Shown here in pieces: positions 28,869-37,384 of a DNA stretch of 64,000 nucleotides; the first letter of the stretch is position 1; every line of letters starts with the position of its first letter. Position numbers and translations under genes: made by a program. The DNA lies in contig CABSNK010000002.1 in the NCBI GenBank assembly GCA_902479075.1, forward strand, positions 1 through 64,000, in the 5' to 3' direction. Below the pieces are notes generated by a model. It saw only the letters and a program-made list of their open reading frames with translations. It had not been told where the DNA came from and searched no databases. The DNA comes from an uncultured Collinsella sp. GTDB taxonomy: Bacteria; Actinomycetota; Coriobacteriia; Coriobacteriales; Coriobacteriaceae.

Positions 28869-30083
28869 ATGAAATATGACTTCACTTCAATCATCGACCG
28901 CCACGGCATGGACTCCATCGCCGTTGACTCTTGGGGCGAGATCCCCGGTATGGCTCCGAACGCACCCGACGAGGGCTTCGACCGCATTCCCATGTGGGTG
29001 GCCGACATGAACTTCGCCACGGTGCCCACGGTTCAGGAGTACATCATCAAGCGCGCTCAGCACCCCATGTTTGGCTACTTCAATCCGCGTCCCGAGTACT
29101 TCGACCGCATCATCGAATGGCAGAGCCGTCGCAACGGCGTTGAGGACTTGGCGCCGGAGCATATCGGCTACGAAAACGGCGTGCTGGGCGGTGTCGTGTC
29201 GACGCTACGCGCGTATGTCCAGCCAGGTGATGCGGTGCTAGTCCACAGCCCTACCTACATCGGCTTTACCAAGTCCATCGAGGCCGCGGGCTATCGTATT
29301 GTCCACAGCCCGCTTAAGCTCGGCGACCAGGGCGTGTGGCGCATGGACTTTGAGGACATGGAGCGCAAGCTCGCCCAAAACTACATCCATGCCGCGGTGT
29401 TCTGCTCGCCGCACAATCCCTGCGGCCGCGTATGGGAGCGCGACGAGATCGAGCGCGCCATGGACATCTATCGCCAGCACGATTGCGTGGTGATCTCGGA
29501 CGAGATTTGGTCCGATATCATCCTGCCGGGACACAAGCACATCCCGACGCAGTCGGTGAGCGAGGATGCTCGCATGCGCACGGTTGCCCTCTACGCGCCC
29601 AGCAAGACGTTCAACCTGGCGGGCCTGGTCGGCAGCTACCACATCATCTACAACGAGACGCTGCGCGACCGCGTGTGCGCCGTGTCCAACAAGACCCACT
29701 ACAACGAGATGAACGTCCTCTCCATGCATGCGCTTATCGGTGCCTACCAGCCGCAGGGCTATGAGTGGGTTGATGAGCTCAACCAGGTGCTTGCCGGCAA
29801 TATCGAGTACTTCTGCACGTATGCAGAAAAGCACTGGAAGGGCGTCGCGTTTTCGCGTCCGCAGGGCACGTACATGGTGTTTCTGGACTGCACCGAGTGG
29901 TGCCGCGAGCATGGCCGCGATATTCAGTGGTTGCTCGACGAGGGGGCGCGCGTGGGCGTGGGGTATCAGGACGGCCGCCCGTTCCACGGGCCCTGCCACA
30001 TTCGCGTGAATCTGGCGCTGCCGCTTTCGCGCGTGAGGGAAGCGTGCGACCGCCTGGACCGCTACGTTTTTAATGCACGGTAA
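28869..30083 (+). CDS. MalY/PatB-type PLP aminotransferase (probable cystathionine beta-lyase)
   Basis: The product has 404 residues; ACGGGAG precedes the ATG. It opens MKYDFTSIIDRHGMDSIAVD. A fold type I PLP enzyme with IPMWVADMNFATVP (characteristic of MalY/PatB), FCSPHNPCGRVW, ISDEIWSDIILPGHKHIP and the PLP lysine in YAPSKTFNLAGLVGSY (about residue 246). RVNLALPLSRVREACDRL is near the end. These enzymes release homocysteine from cystathionine or sulfide from cysteine; some also act on regulators (MalY). The substrate cannot be read from sequence. It is a single gene closed by a strong hairpin. Confidence 0.88.
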   Translation: MKYDFTSIIDRHGMDSIAVDSWGEIPGMAPNAPDEGFDRIPMWVADMNFATVPTVQEYIIKRAQHPMFGYFNPRPEYFDRIIEWQSRRNGVEDLAPEHIGYENGVLGGVVSTLRAYVQPGDAVLVHSPTYIGFTKSIEAAGYRIVHSPLKLGDQGVWRMDFEDMERKLAQNYIHAAVFCSPHNPCGRVWERDEIERAMDIYRQHDCVVISDEIWSDIILPGHKHIPTQSVSEDARMRTVALYAPSKTFNLAGLVGSYHIIYNETLRDRVCAVSNKTHYNEMNVLSMHALIGAYQPQGYEWVDELNQVLAGNIEYFCTYAEKHWKGVAFSRPQGTYMVFLDCTEWCREHGRDIQWLLDEGARVGVGYQDGRPFHGPCHIRVNLALPLSRVREACDRLDRYVFNAR

Positions 30084-30093
30084 GCGTGCGCTG

Positions 30094-30135
30094 CATGTGG
30101 GGCCTTCTGCCAAGTTGGCTAGAAGGCCCCACATG
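30094..30135. terminator. Strong hairpin between convergent genes
   Basis: CATGTGGGGCCTTCT and AGAAGGCCCCACATG form a perfect 15-bp stem, extended by an inner GCC/GGC pair. There is no clear T-run, but it lies between two converging genes and probably serves both. Confidence 0.65.
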
Positions 30136-30177
30136 GTAAAGCATCTGTAGCAATTGGGCGCAGACCTGCTGAGAGGC

Positions 30178-30657
30178 TTACTTTTCTTGAATCTGCTTGC
30201 CGCAAAGATGCTCAATCGTAATCTCGTAGAGCTGGACGCCCTTGATGTCTTTGGCGATTTCCTCTTCGACTTCCTCGGCAGAAGGGTAGTACTTAAGCGC
30301 GAGCTGGCGGACTTTGTCCTCGATAAACGCGGGGGTGTCATTCGCCAGGCGACAACGGCCAAAGACCACGGTACTCATAACGTAGGGAGCCCAGTCACCG
30401 TCCTGGTACCACTCGTTGCCGTAAACGGTAAAGCAGACCTTGTCATCGCGCTTGAGTGCGTCGACCTTGTGGCCAGCCTTGGCGCCATGGAAATAAATCT
30501 TGTCGTGCTCGGCGTCAAAGAAGTAGTTGACGGGAATGGCGTACGGGTAGCCATCGTCGCCGTTGACGGCAAAGACGCCGCGCTTGCAGGTAGCGAGCAG
30601 TTCGCGCGCTTCCTCGTCAGTGATGGCGCGTTTCTTTCGACGTAAGGGCCTAAACAT
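30178..30657 (-). CDS. Pyridoxamine 5'-phosphate oxidase family protein (NimA-like flavoprotein)
   Basis: The product has 159 residues from ATG 30657 after AGAAAGGAAA. A basic start MFRPLRRKKRAITDEEAREL leads into the split-barrel FMN-binding fold: CKRGVFAVNGDDGYPYAIPV, NYFFDAEHDKIYFHGAKAGH, KVDALKRDDKVCFTVYG and YVMSTVVFGRCRL. This is the pattern of the NimA/'pyridoxamine 5'-phosphate oxidase family' proteins, which bind FMN or heme and reduce small compounds such as nitroimidazoles. The physiological substrate is unknown. It lies 42 nt downstream of the hybrid kinase on the same strand. Confidence 0.85.
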   Translation of the reverse strand: MFRPLRRKKRAITDEEARELLATCKRGVFAVNGDDGYPYAIPVNYFFDAEHDKIYFHGAKAGHKVDALKRDDKVCFTVYGNEWYQDGDWAPYVMSTVVFGRCRLANDTPAFIEDKVRQLALKYYPSAEEVEEEIAKDIKGVQLYEITIEHLCGKQIQEK

Positions 30658-30699
30658 CGTTGGTTTCCTTTCTGGTCGTGCGTGGTGGTTGAGCACAAA

Positions 30700-33504
30700 C
30701 TATAGCGAAACGGATCCGTTTTTCTTGATGCGGGCGAGTATGTTTTTGAGCTTGTTAAAGTCGAGCGGTTTGGACAGATGGGCGTTCATGCCGGCATCGT
30801 GTGCCGCCTTGGCGTCCTCGGCAAAGGCGTTGGCGGTGAGCGCGATGATGGGGATATCGGCTGCATCGACCTTCTCGCTCAGACGAATCGCGCGGGTTGC
30901 CTCATAGCCGTCCATGCCCGGCATCATGATGTCCATCAGAATCGCATCGAAGCTGCCGGCGGGACGGCCAACGTATAGGTCGACCGCTTCGTTGCCATCG
31001 GCGGCGCGAGTTACGACAATGCCTTCGCTTTCGAGCAGCGTCTGGGCAATCTCGGCATTCAATTCGTTGTCTTCGGCGAGCAACACGTTCATGTCGGCGA
31101 GCGAGCAGTCGAGCACCCCCTCGACCGCACCTGCCCGCGCCTGAGGGTTCTTGTCGATATCGAGCGGAATCTGGACGTTGAACGTACTCCCCACGCCAAC
31201 CTCACTCGAAATCTCAATCGTACCGCCCATCAGTTCAATAAGCGACTTGACGATTGGCATGCCCATGCCGGTTCCTTGGAACTTGCTGCGCGCATCGTCA
31301 CCTTCTTGGGCAAACGGTTCATAGATATGCTTTAAAAACTCGGGAGCCATGCCAATGCCGGTATCCGAAACGCTAAAGCAAAAGAGCGCGCGCCCATCAT
31401 CGAGTGGCTTGGTCTTTGAACTAAAGGTGACGGAGCCGCCGCGCTTGTTGTACTTAATGCTGTTGTCTAACAGGTTGATTATGATCTGTCGGATATGGGT
31501 GGGACTGCCGATCATGTATGGCCCCGTGGCGTACGGCAGACTATTGTCCTGCATTGTGATGCCGTTATCGGATGCGCGGAGCTTGCACAGCACCAGCGTA
31601 TCGTCACAGAGCTCTTTGAGGTTAAAAGGCGCATGTTCCAGAGTTAGCTTGCGGTCTTCGATTTTGCCCATCTCGAGGATGTCGTTGATCAGCGAGAGTA
31701 GGTGATTGGCGGCAACACGCGCCTTGGCGCGGCTTTCGCGGGCGGCCTGCATGTCGCCGTCTTTCAATTCCTCAATTTCGATAAGACCCAGGATGCCGTT
31801 GAGTGGCGTACGGATGTCGTGGCTCATGCGCGTGAGGAATGCCGTCTTAGCGGCGTTGGCGGCATCGGCTTTCTGCTGTTCTTTCTGCGCGCGGTGAAGC
31901 GACCAGACAAGGATGACGATGCCGGTGAGCAAAATGCAGATGACGACTGCCGCAATGACGATGCGGTTGCGGTAGAGAAGTCGAAACGCATCCGATTCTT
32001 GCGCCGAGTACGATGTGGGGGAATAACTGCTTGCAGAGAGCGATTCGCCAGCATTGACGATGCCCTTATTAATGATTCCCAACAGCACGGGCTTGCCGCG
32101 CGAAATCAAACACGATAGCTGTGCCGTGTCGGTGAGCTCCTGTGTTTGGAAATCCTCGATATCGTAGGTGTCGCGGATGGTTTTCAAGCGCGTGCTGGGG
32201 ACAATGATGCAACTTGCCTCCCCCTTATTGAGGGCTTCGCGTGCCTCGTTGTCATTCGGATACTCGGTTACCTTTGCGTCGGGGAATAGGTTTTCGAGCT
32301 CAAAACGGTTGACGATCGCGTCTGCTGTGCAAGCGATGTTCTTAAGGTCACTGTTCAGGTTGCTGCTGCTGTGAATGGCGGCTAGGGAAACCGTTCCCAT
32401 CGGGTTTGACAGGATGACCCCTGCCTGCTCGGCAAGCCAGTAGTCGCGAAACAACGGTAGGGCGACATCGATGGTCCCTGTGGAAAGGGCTTTGGTCATT
32501 TGCTCGTTGTTCGAGAACGCTACTGTTGCAACCGTAATGCCAAACTTGTCGTGCAACGTCGTTGCAAGCGAGGCGAGCGACCCTTCCATTTCGCCGTCGT
32601 CATTTTGCGTGCAGTAGGGGAGTTTGTTTTTAAGATAGCCGATCGTGATGGTGTTGTCGTTTGCTTTGAGCCAGGAGCGCTCGGGGCCGGTGAGCGATGA
32701 TGAGCCGCTGTTTTGGGCCGAGTAATTCGCCTTGACCTCGTCGTTATAGCGTGGGTTGACGCGGGCGATTGCCGTCATGGCGGCATTGATATCGTTCATC
32801 AGGTCGGGGCGGCTTTTGGGGACGGCAAAATAGTAGTCACTCGAGCCAACGTAGAACATGGGCGACGCATCGGGCGACGAGATGGTGTCGTTCATGATGA
32901 CGGCGTCGACTTCGTCGTTTGCGAGTGCGTCAAAGAGCATGGAGCCTCCGTCATACTCCCTGTATGTGCAGGTGATTCCTTCGTTGGCGAGCCACTGCTG
33001 GCCAACGAAGGTTTGCATAACACCGGAGTTGCAACCGATGGTAAGGCCCTGGAGCGCTTGGGGGTCACCCTTGGCCAGGTCGTCGCGATCGGGCTTGGCG
33101 TAGATGTAGTAGCGCTCGGCGCCCTCGGGGTTCGAGGAGAAGAGCAGCTTTTGGGCGCGTTCCTCGGAGTAGGAGATGTTGGGCATGAGGTCGATTTCGC
33201 CCGCCTCGAGCATGTCCATAAGCTCGGTGAAGGTGCCGGAGACGTATTCGTATTGCCAGCCCGGCGTGTAGTATGACAGCGTCTGCAGGTAGTCATAACC
33301 CCAGCCCGAGAGACGCTCGCCGGGGGTGCCGTCCTGGAAGCCTTCGTTGTTGATAAGCCAGCCAACGCGGACCGTCTTGACCTGCTGGTCAGAGTCGGCG
33401 GCAAAGGCGGGGACGGGTATGACGGCGCTCAGTACGGCGAACGCAGCAAGCGCGACGGCCAGGGTGCGACATATAACTGAACGAAGGACAGCGGAAGCTC
33501 TCAC
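30700..33504 (-). CDS. Hybrid sensor histidine kinase with two periplasmic-binding-protein (SBP_3) sensor domains and a receiver
   Basis: The GTG start at 33504 (AGGA 7 nt upstream) gives 934 residues; an ATG at 33537 gives 945. The signal peptide ends near PVPAFAA. The first SBP_bac_3-like domain covers about 50-280 (VRVGWLINNEGFQDGTPGER; GEIDLMPNISYSEERAQ). A second covers about 290-500 (ITIGYLKNKLPYCTQNDDGE; GTIDVALPLFRDYWLAEQ). A membrane helix lies at about 520-540. HisKA carries the phosphoacceptor in FLTRMSHDIRTPLNGILG, followed by HATPase (NLLDNSIKYN, DTGIGM, GTGMGMPIV) and a C-terminal receiver with acceptor Asp in DAILMDIMMPGMDG. The layout is BvgS/EvgS-like, without an HPt domain. 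No partner regulator is adjacent. It senses small extracellular ligands, possibly amino acids. Confidence 0.9.
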   Translation of the reverse strand: MRASAVLRSVICRTLAVALAAFAVLSAVIPVPAFAADSDQQVKTVRVGWLINNEGFQDGTPGERLSGWGYDYLQTLSYYTPGWQYEYVSGTFTELMDMLEAGEIDLMPNISYSEERAQKLLFSSNPEGAERYYIYAKPDRDDLAKGDPQALQGLTIGCNSGVMQTFVGQQWLANEGITCTYREYDGGSMLFDALANDEVDAVIMNDTISSPDASPMFYVGSSDYYFAVPKSRPDLMNDINAAMTAIARVNPRYNDEVKANYSAQNSGSSSLTGPERSWLKANDNTITIGYLKNKLPYCTQNDDGEMEGSLASLATTLHDKFGITVATVAFSNNEQMTKALSTGTIDVALPLFRDYWLAEQAGVILSNPMGTVSLAAIHSSSNLNSDLKNIACTADAIVNRFELENLFPDAKVTEYPNDNEAREALNKGEASCIIVPSTRLKTIRDTYDIEDFQTQELTDTAQLSCLISRGKPVLLGIINKGIVNAGESLSASSYSPTSYSAQESDAFRLLYRNRIVIAAVVICILLTGIVILVWSLHRAQKEQQKADAANAAKTAFLTRMSHDIRTPLNGILGLIEIEELKDGDMQAARESRAKARVAANHLLSLINDILEMGKIEDRKLTLEHAPFNLKELCDDTLVLCKLRASDNGITMQDNSLPYATGPYMIGSPTHIRQIIINLLDNSIKYNKRGGSVTFSSKTKPLDDGRALFCFSVSDTGIGMAPEFLKHIYEPFAQEGDDARSKFQGTGMGMPIVKSLIELMGGTIEISSEVGVGSTFNVQIPLDIDKNPQARAGAVEGVLDCSLADMNVLLAEDNELNAEIAQTLLESEGIVVTRAADGNEAVDLYVGRPAGSFDAILMDIMMPGMDGYEATRAIRLSEKVDAADIPIIALTANAFAEDAKAAHDAGMNAHLSKPLDFNKLKNILARIKKNGSVSL

Positions 33505-33591
33505 GTGCAATCCTAACGAATCGAGACAATACCGCATAAGGATACCAGCTCAGCCTGCCCAGTCGGCCGCCGCACCGCTAAACGGTCCCGT

Positions 33592-33668
33592 CCGGCAGTT
33601 GGGGACAGTCCCTTTCTGCCGGCACAAAAGGAACGTCCCTAACTGCCGGTTGCCTAACTGCCGGTTGT
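33592..33668. repeat. Nested REP-like palindrome cluster
   Basis: CCGGCAG (33592-33598) and CTGCCGG (33616-33622) enclose a GGGGACAGTCCC core. A larger palindrome pairs CCGGCAGTTGGGGAC with GTCCCTAACTGCCGG (ending 33649). CTAACTGCCGGTTG then occurs twice in tandem up to 33668. It fills most of the divergent gap between the kinase and the channel gene. Confidence 0.7.
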
Positions 33669-33717
33669 GGGACAATACCGAGCAAACGTGATTGGGCGTC
33701 TGGGAAAAGGGGTCGAG

Positions 33718-34143
33718 ATGAAAAAGCTGAGGACGCTTGCCGATGTTTTGCGCCAGGCCGGTTTCGTGCGTATCACGGGCCTGTTCCTCATCTTCTATCT
33801 GCTGTGCTCGACGGCTGTCTGGCTGTCCGAGCCCACGACCCTTACGTTTGGCGATGGCCTCTGGTTTAGCTTTGAGACCGTCTCGACCATCGGCTTTGGC
33901 GATATCCCGGCCGAAACGCCGGTCGCCCGTGCTATTACCGTCGTCCTGAGCGTCATCAGCATCTTCTACATTGCCATGCTCACGGGTGTGGCGGTGAACT
34001 ACTGCAATACGCTCATCAAGCTGCGCCAAAAGGACACCATGGCGCGCTTTATGGACGATCTGGAGCATTTGGAAGAGCTCGATCGTGACGAGCTCGCCGA
34101 CCTGTCGCGCCGTGTGCGCGAATATCGCCGACGCCAACGCTAG
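33718..34143 (+). CDS. Two-helix potassium channel (Ion_trans_2)
   Basis: The product has 141 residues from ATG 33718 after AAAAGGGG. The first transmembrane helix (about 18-36, RITGLFLIFYLLCSTAVWL) is followed by the pore helix and selectivity filter TIGFGD in GLWFSFETVSTIGFGDIPAE. The second helix (about 73-98) and a cytoplasmic coiled tail (RFMDDLEHLEELDRDELADL) follow. This is a minimal KcsA-like pore. It lacks an RCK/TrkA_N domain and a voltage sensor. TIGFGD is an accepted variant of TVGYGD. A tetramer in the membrane is expected. The LOG-family gene follows 36 nt downstream. Confidence 0.9.
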   Translation: MKKLRTLADVLRQAGFVRITGLFLIFYLLCSTAVWLSEPTTLTFGDGLWFSFETVSTIGFGDIPAETPVARAITVVLSVISIFYIAMLTGVAVNYCNTLIKLRQKDTMARFMDDLEHLEELDRDELADLSRRVREYRRRQR

Positions 34144-34179
34144 AACGGGCGCCGCGCGTCACGACGAGGGGGACTGAAT

Positions 34180-34713
34180 ATGAATATCACGGTATACCTG
34201 GGCGCCAGCGTCGGCAATGACCCGGCGTTTCTGCCTGCGGTGCAAGAGCTGGGCAACTGGATTGGCTCCAACGGGCACGCGCTGGTATACGGCGGGTCCA
34301 AATCGGGCCTGATGGGCGCGCTCGCCGATAGCGTACTCGAGGCAGGTGGACACGTGACGGGTGTTGAGCCGAGCTTTTTTATAGAGGCCGAGTTTCAGCA
34401 CGACGGCATCGATGACCTCATCGCGACGAGCGATATGGCCGAGCGCAAGGCCAAGATGATTGAGCTCGGCGATGCGTTCATTGCCTTTCCCGGTGGGACG
34501 GGCACGCTCGAGGAGATTGCCGAGGTCATGTCCGCGGTGTCGTTGGGGCACCTGAGTGCTCCGTGCATCCTGTATAACCTTGACGGTTACTACAACGACC
34601 TCAAGGCGCTGCTCGGGCACATGATTGATAAGGGGCTTTCGAGCCCGAGGCGCCAGCAAGGCATCTACTTTGCCGACGATTTGCGCGAGATTGTCTCGAT
34701 TATCAACGGATAA
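34180..34713 (+). CDS. LOG family protein (TIGR00730), nucleotide phosphoribohydrolase-like
   Basis: The product has 177 residues. The Rossmann-like fold shows ALVYGGSKSGLMGALADSVL, catalytic DMAERKAKMIELGDAFIAFP and the signature PGGTGTLEE (104-112). Members release a base from nucleoside 5'-monophosphates; in plants and actinobacteria they make active cytokinins (LOG), and in bacteria they may cleave AMP, IMP or similar. It is often annotated as lysine decarboxylase, which is incorrect by family knowledge. It may share a transcript with the K+ channel gene upstream. Confidence 0.9.
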   Translation: MNITVYLGASVGNDPAFLPAVQELGNWIGSNGHALVYGGSKSGLMGALADSVLEAGGHVTGVEPSFFIEAEFQHDGIDDLIATSDMAERKAKMIELGDAFIAFPGGTGTLEEIAEVMSAVSLGHLSAPCILYNLDGYYNDLKALLGHMIDKGLSSPRRQQGIYFADDLREIVSIING

Positions 34714-34838
34714 GTCTTGAGCCTGCCCCACTATGACTCCCAATGGTGCCGTTTGTGGCGCAGATGGTTGGCTTGTCTGGGCAACGCTCGCTCTACAATA
34801 AAACGTAATTATGTCGACTTTGACCGCGGGAGGACCCG

Positions 34839-36143
34839 ATGGACAACCTTGCCAAACCCACAAACCGCGCGCTGTTTTTAGTTAGCGTTGCCGTGACCGG
34901 TGCGTTCGCAGGTGCCGCGGTCTGGCTGTTCTTTTTTGCGATGGAGCACGGTATCGACTATCTGTGGACCGAGATCCCCCACATGCTGGGCGCGGCGTCG
35001 CCCGAACTCGCCAGCGGCCCGTTCGGTTTTCTGCCGTATCCGTTTTTTGTCTGCCTGCTGGGCGGCCTGCTGATCGGTCTGTACGAAAAGCTTACGGGCA
35101 CCAAGACCGACGACCTCAACCAGGTGATGGCTAAGGTTAAGCAAGATGGGCGCTACCCGTATGACAATCTGGGCAGGCTTTCGCTCGCGGCATTGCTGCC
35201 GCTGCTGTTTGGCGGAAGTATTGGACCGGAGGCCGGCCTGACCGGCGTTATCGCGGGTCTGTGCAGCTGGGTCGGCGACCGCATGCGCCGCTTTGGCGCC
35301 GAGTTTAGGGAGCTCACGCTGCTGGGCACCCAGGCCGCGCTGACGGCGCTCTTTACCGCGCCCGTCTTTGGCTTTGTGGCGCCGCTCGCCGGTAGCGCCG
35401 ACGGCCAGGGCGAAGACGCCGACGATGGGTCCGCGTCCGGCGAGATCACCATCAAGCTGCCCAAGGCACAGAAGACTGTGGTCTACGGTATCGCGATCGC
35501 TGGCGGTCTGGGCACCTACCTGCTGCTTGGCCAACTTGTGGGCGGCGGCATGGGCATGCCCAGGTTCGAGGCCGCCGAGGTGGGCAACCTGGAGCTTGCC
35601 TGGCTCATCCCGCTGGCGTTGGTTGGCACCGTTTGCGGCTGGCTGTACTTTGTCTCGGAGCACGCGAGCGAGGCGCTGTCCCATGCAATAGGGGAGCGTC
35701 CTGTCGTCAAGGCCATGCTGGCTGGTCTGGCGCTCGCCATCTGCGGCACGGTCTTGCCCTACACCATGTTTGCCGGCGAGACCCAGGCCGATGTACTTAT
35801 GGAGACCTACCTCACCATTCCCGCCGGCGTGCTTATCGCGACCGGTCTTGTTAAGGCCATGCTGACGCCCGCCCTCATCAACCTTGGTTGGCGCGGCGGC
35901 CACTTCTTCCCCGTTATCTTCTCGGGCGTAAGCCTGGGCTATGGCCTTGCCATCCTCACCGGCGCAGATCCGGTCTTTTGCGTCGCCGTCTGCACGGCAT
36001 CGACGATGGGCGCCGTCATGCGCCAGCCTGTCATGGTTGTGGGCCTGCTGCTTATGTGTTTCCCACTCAAGGGTATCGTCTGCATGATTATCGCGGCCGT
36101 CATCGCCGCCGGCATCCCGCTGCCCAAGCCGCTGCGCAAGTAG
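34839..36143 (+). CDS. ClC-family chloride channel/transporter homologue with altered gating motif
   Basis: The product has 434 residues; GGGAGGACC precedes the ATG. About ten to eleven hydrophobic segments. Diagnostic motifs are LLFGGSIGPEAGLTGVIAG (124-140) and GWRGGHFFPVIFSGVSLGYG near residue 350 (the GxFxP motif). At the external gate position the canonical GREGP glutamate is I128 here (GSIGP), while E131 follows the proline. A 25-residue acidic loop (SADGQGEDADDGSASGE) interrupts the middle. The family includes Cl-/H+ antiporters and channels; loss of the gating Glu favours uncoupled transport. The substrate ion is not readable from sequence. Confidence 0.85.
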   Translation: MDNLAKPTNRALFLVSVAVTGAFAGAAVWLFFFAMEHGIDYLWTEIPHMLGAASPELASGPFGFLPYPFFVCLLGGLLIGLYEKLTGTKTDDLNQVMAKVKQDGRYPYDNLGRLSLAALLPLLFGGSIGPEAGLTGVIAGLCSWVGDRMRRFGAEFRELTLLGTQAALTALFTAPVFGFVAPLAGSADGQGEDADDGSASGEITIKLPKAQKTVVYGIAIAGGLGTYLLLGQLVGGGMGMPRFEAAEVGNLELAWLIPLALVGTVCGWLYFVSEHASEALSHAIGERPVVKAMLAGLALAICGTVLPYTMFAGETQADVLMETYLTIPAGVLIATGLVKAMLTPALINLGWRGGHFFPVIFSGVSLGYGLAILTGADPVFCVAVCTASTMGAVMRQPVMVVGLLLMCFPLKGIVCMIIAAVIAAGIPLPKPLRK

Positions 36144-36237
36144 CACGGTAGCGCGCAGTCAGTACAAACATCTCAAGTCCGGTGCGGGCGCTGTGTCACG
36201 GATTTGCGGGTGGACTGGATTTCGTTCGGTATCGGCG

Positions 36238-37113
36238 CTACTTCCAAATTGCAAGCGCGGCGGTGCCCAGTACGATGAGGGCGAGACCGATGGCGCTGCG
36301 GCGGGAGAGTTTTTCGTTGAATGCAAGGCGCGCAAATAGCACCGATACGACAATCGATAGTTTGTCGATCTGCACCACGACACTCACCTGGCCTGCAGCG
36401 ATGGCATAGTAATAGAGCAGCCACGATGCTCCAGTCGCGATGCCCGATGTTGCGAGAAATGTGAGTTCGCGCCGGTCAACGTGCGCGACCTGCTCCAGTT
36501 TTCCCTTGGCTGCCACGATTGCCCATGCCATAACCAGTACCACGCAGGTGCGGATTGCCGTGGCCAGGTTTGACTCGACGCCTTCGATGCCGATCTTGGC
36601 GAGGACGGAGGTGAGTGCCGCGAACACGGCGGCGCCGAGGGCGTAAGCGAGCCAGGTTCGGTCTTGCTGCTGCTCGGGTTCGGCGGACTGCTTCTTCTCG
36701 ATCATTAAAAACGTGCCGAGGGTGATGGCAGCGGTTCCCACGAGCTTAACCGCAAGGTTGCTCGTCTCGTCAAAAAGCGCGATGGCGATCAGCGCGGCGA
36801 GCACGGTGCTCATCTTGTCGACCGGTACGACCTTATTGACATTTCCGATGCTCAACGCCTTAAAGTAACAGATCCACGAAGCACCGGTAGCGAGTCCCGA
36901 GAGGACGAGAAAGAGCCAGGATCTGGGTTCGATGCTGCCAATGGTTCCAATGGATCCAGAAATGCCCGCCATTGCCCAGGCGAAAACGAGCACCACGCAG
37001 GTGCGAATGGCCGTCGCGACATCGGAGTCGGTCTGCTTGATGCCGCATTTGGCCAAGATGGATGTGATGCCGGCAAAGAATGCTGACGCAAATGCTGCGA
37101 CAACCCACGACAC
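36238..37113 (-). CDS. EamA-family (DMT) transporter
   Basis: The product has 291 residues with a GTG start at 37113 and AAGGAGG 10 nt before it. Ten hydrophobic helices are arranged as two clearly duplicated EamA halves: ITSILAKCGIKQTDSDVATA, IRTCVVLVFAWAMA, SGLATGASWICYFKALSIGN and VNKVVPVDKMSTVLA in the first; TSVLAKIGIEGVESNLATAI, RTCVVLVMAWAI, GIATGASWLLYYYAIAAGQV and VVQIDKLSIVVSVL in the second. The two halves are strikingly similar to each other. It is likely an exporter of small metabolites. The 271 nt upstream up to the ABC permease stop hold nothing I can identify. Confidence 0.88.
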   Translation of the reverse strand: MSWVVAAFASAFFAGITSILAKCGIKQTDSDVATAIRTCVVLVFAWAMAGISGSIGTIGSIEPRSWLFLVLSGLATGASWICYFKALSIGNVNKVVPVDKMSTVLAALIAIALFDETSNLAVKLVGTAAITLGTFLMIEKKQSAEPEQQQDRTWLAYALGAAVFAALTSVLAKIGIEGVESNLATAIRTCVVLVMAWAIVAAKGKLEQVAHVDRRELTFLATSGIATGASWLLYYYAIAAGQVSVVVQIDKLSIVVSVLFARLAFNEKLSRRSAIGLALIVLGTAALAIWK

Positions 37114-37384
37114 GGGTGCGGTGCCTCCTTGGATAATGGGTTTATCCTGCGAGTTTTATGGGCATGAGGATACCGCCCCACCATGAAGGTTTGATATGGC
37201 CGCGGCGAGACGGGGGTTATGTTCCGGGGAGCCATTTGGTGAAGGCTCGAATTGTCGATATGCTGTCGACTTCTCTTTGGTTTCCAAGATCTAAACGGCA
37301 TGCTTCGAAGGGCGGCGGCGTTGTTGTTGCTTCGTCTTATCTAGTAAATGAGGTGGCGTGCAGCCCAAGCCCTTTGGCTGTCGA

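Noticed and set aside
34714..34838. Fluoride riboswitch ahead of the ClC gene
   Set aside because: ClC-F genes often have one, but the consensus pieces I know are not present in this 125-nt gap.
34878..36146. 422-codon frame antisense to the ClC gene
   Set aside because: Gln/His/Arg-rich shadow with no membrane or domain pattern; the forward strand has clear ClC motifs.
37114..37384. Possible gene in the 271-nt gap between the EamA and ABC permease genes
   Set aside because: Only short frames without start signals or protein-like composition; nothing supported.
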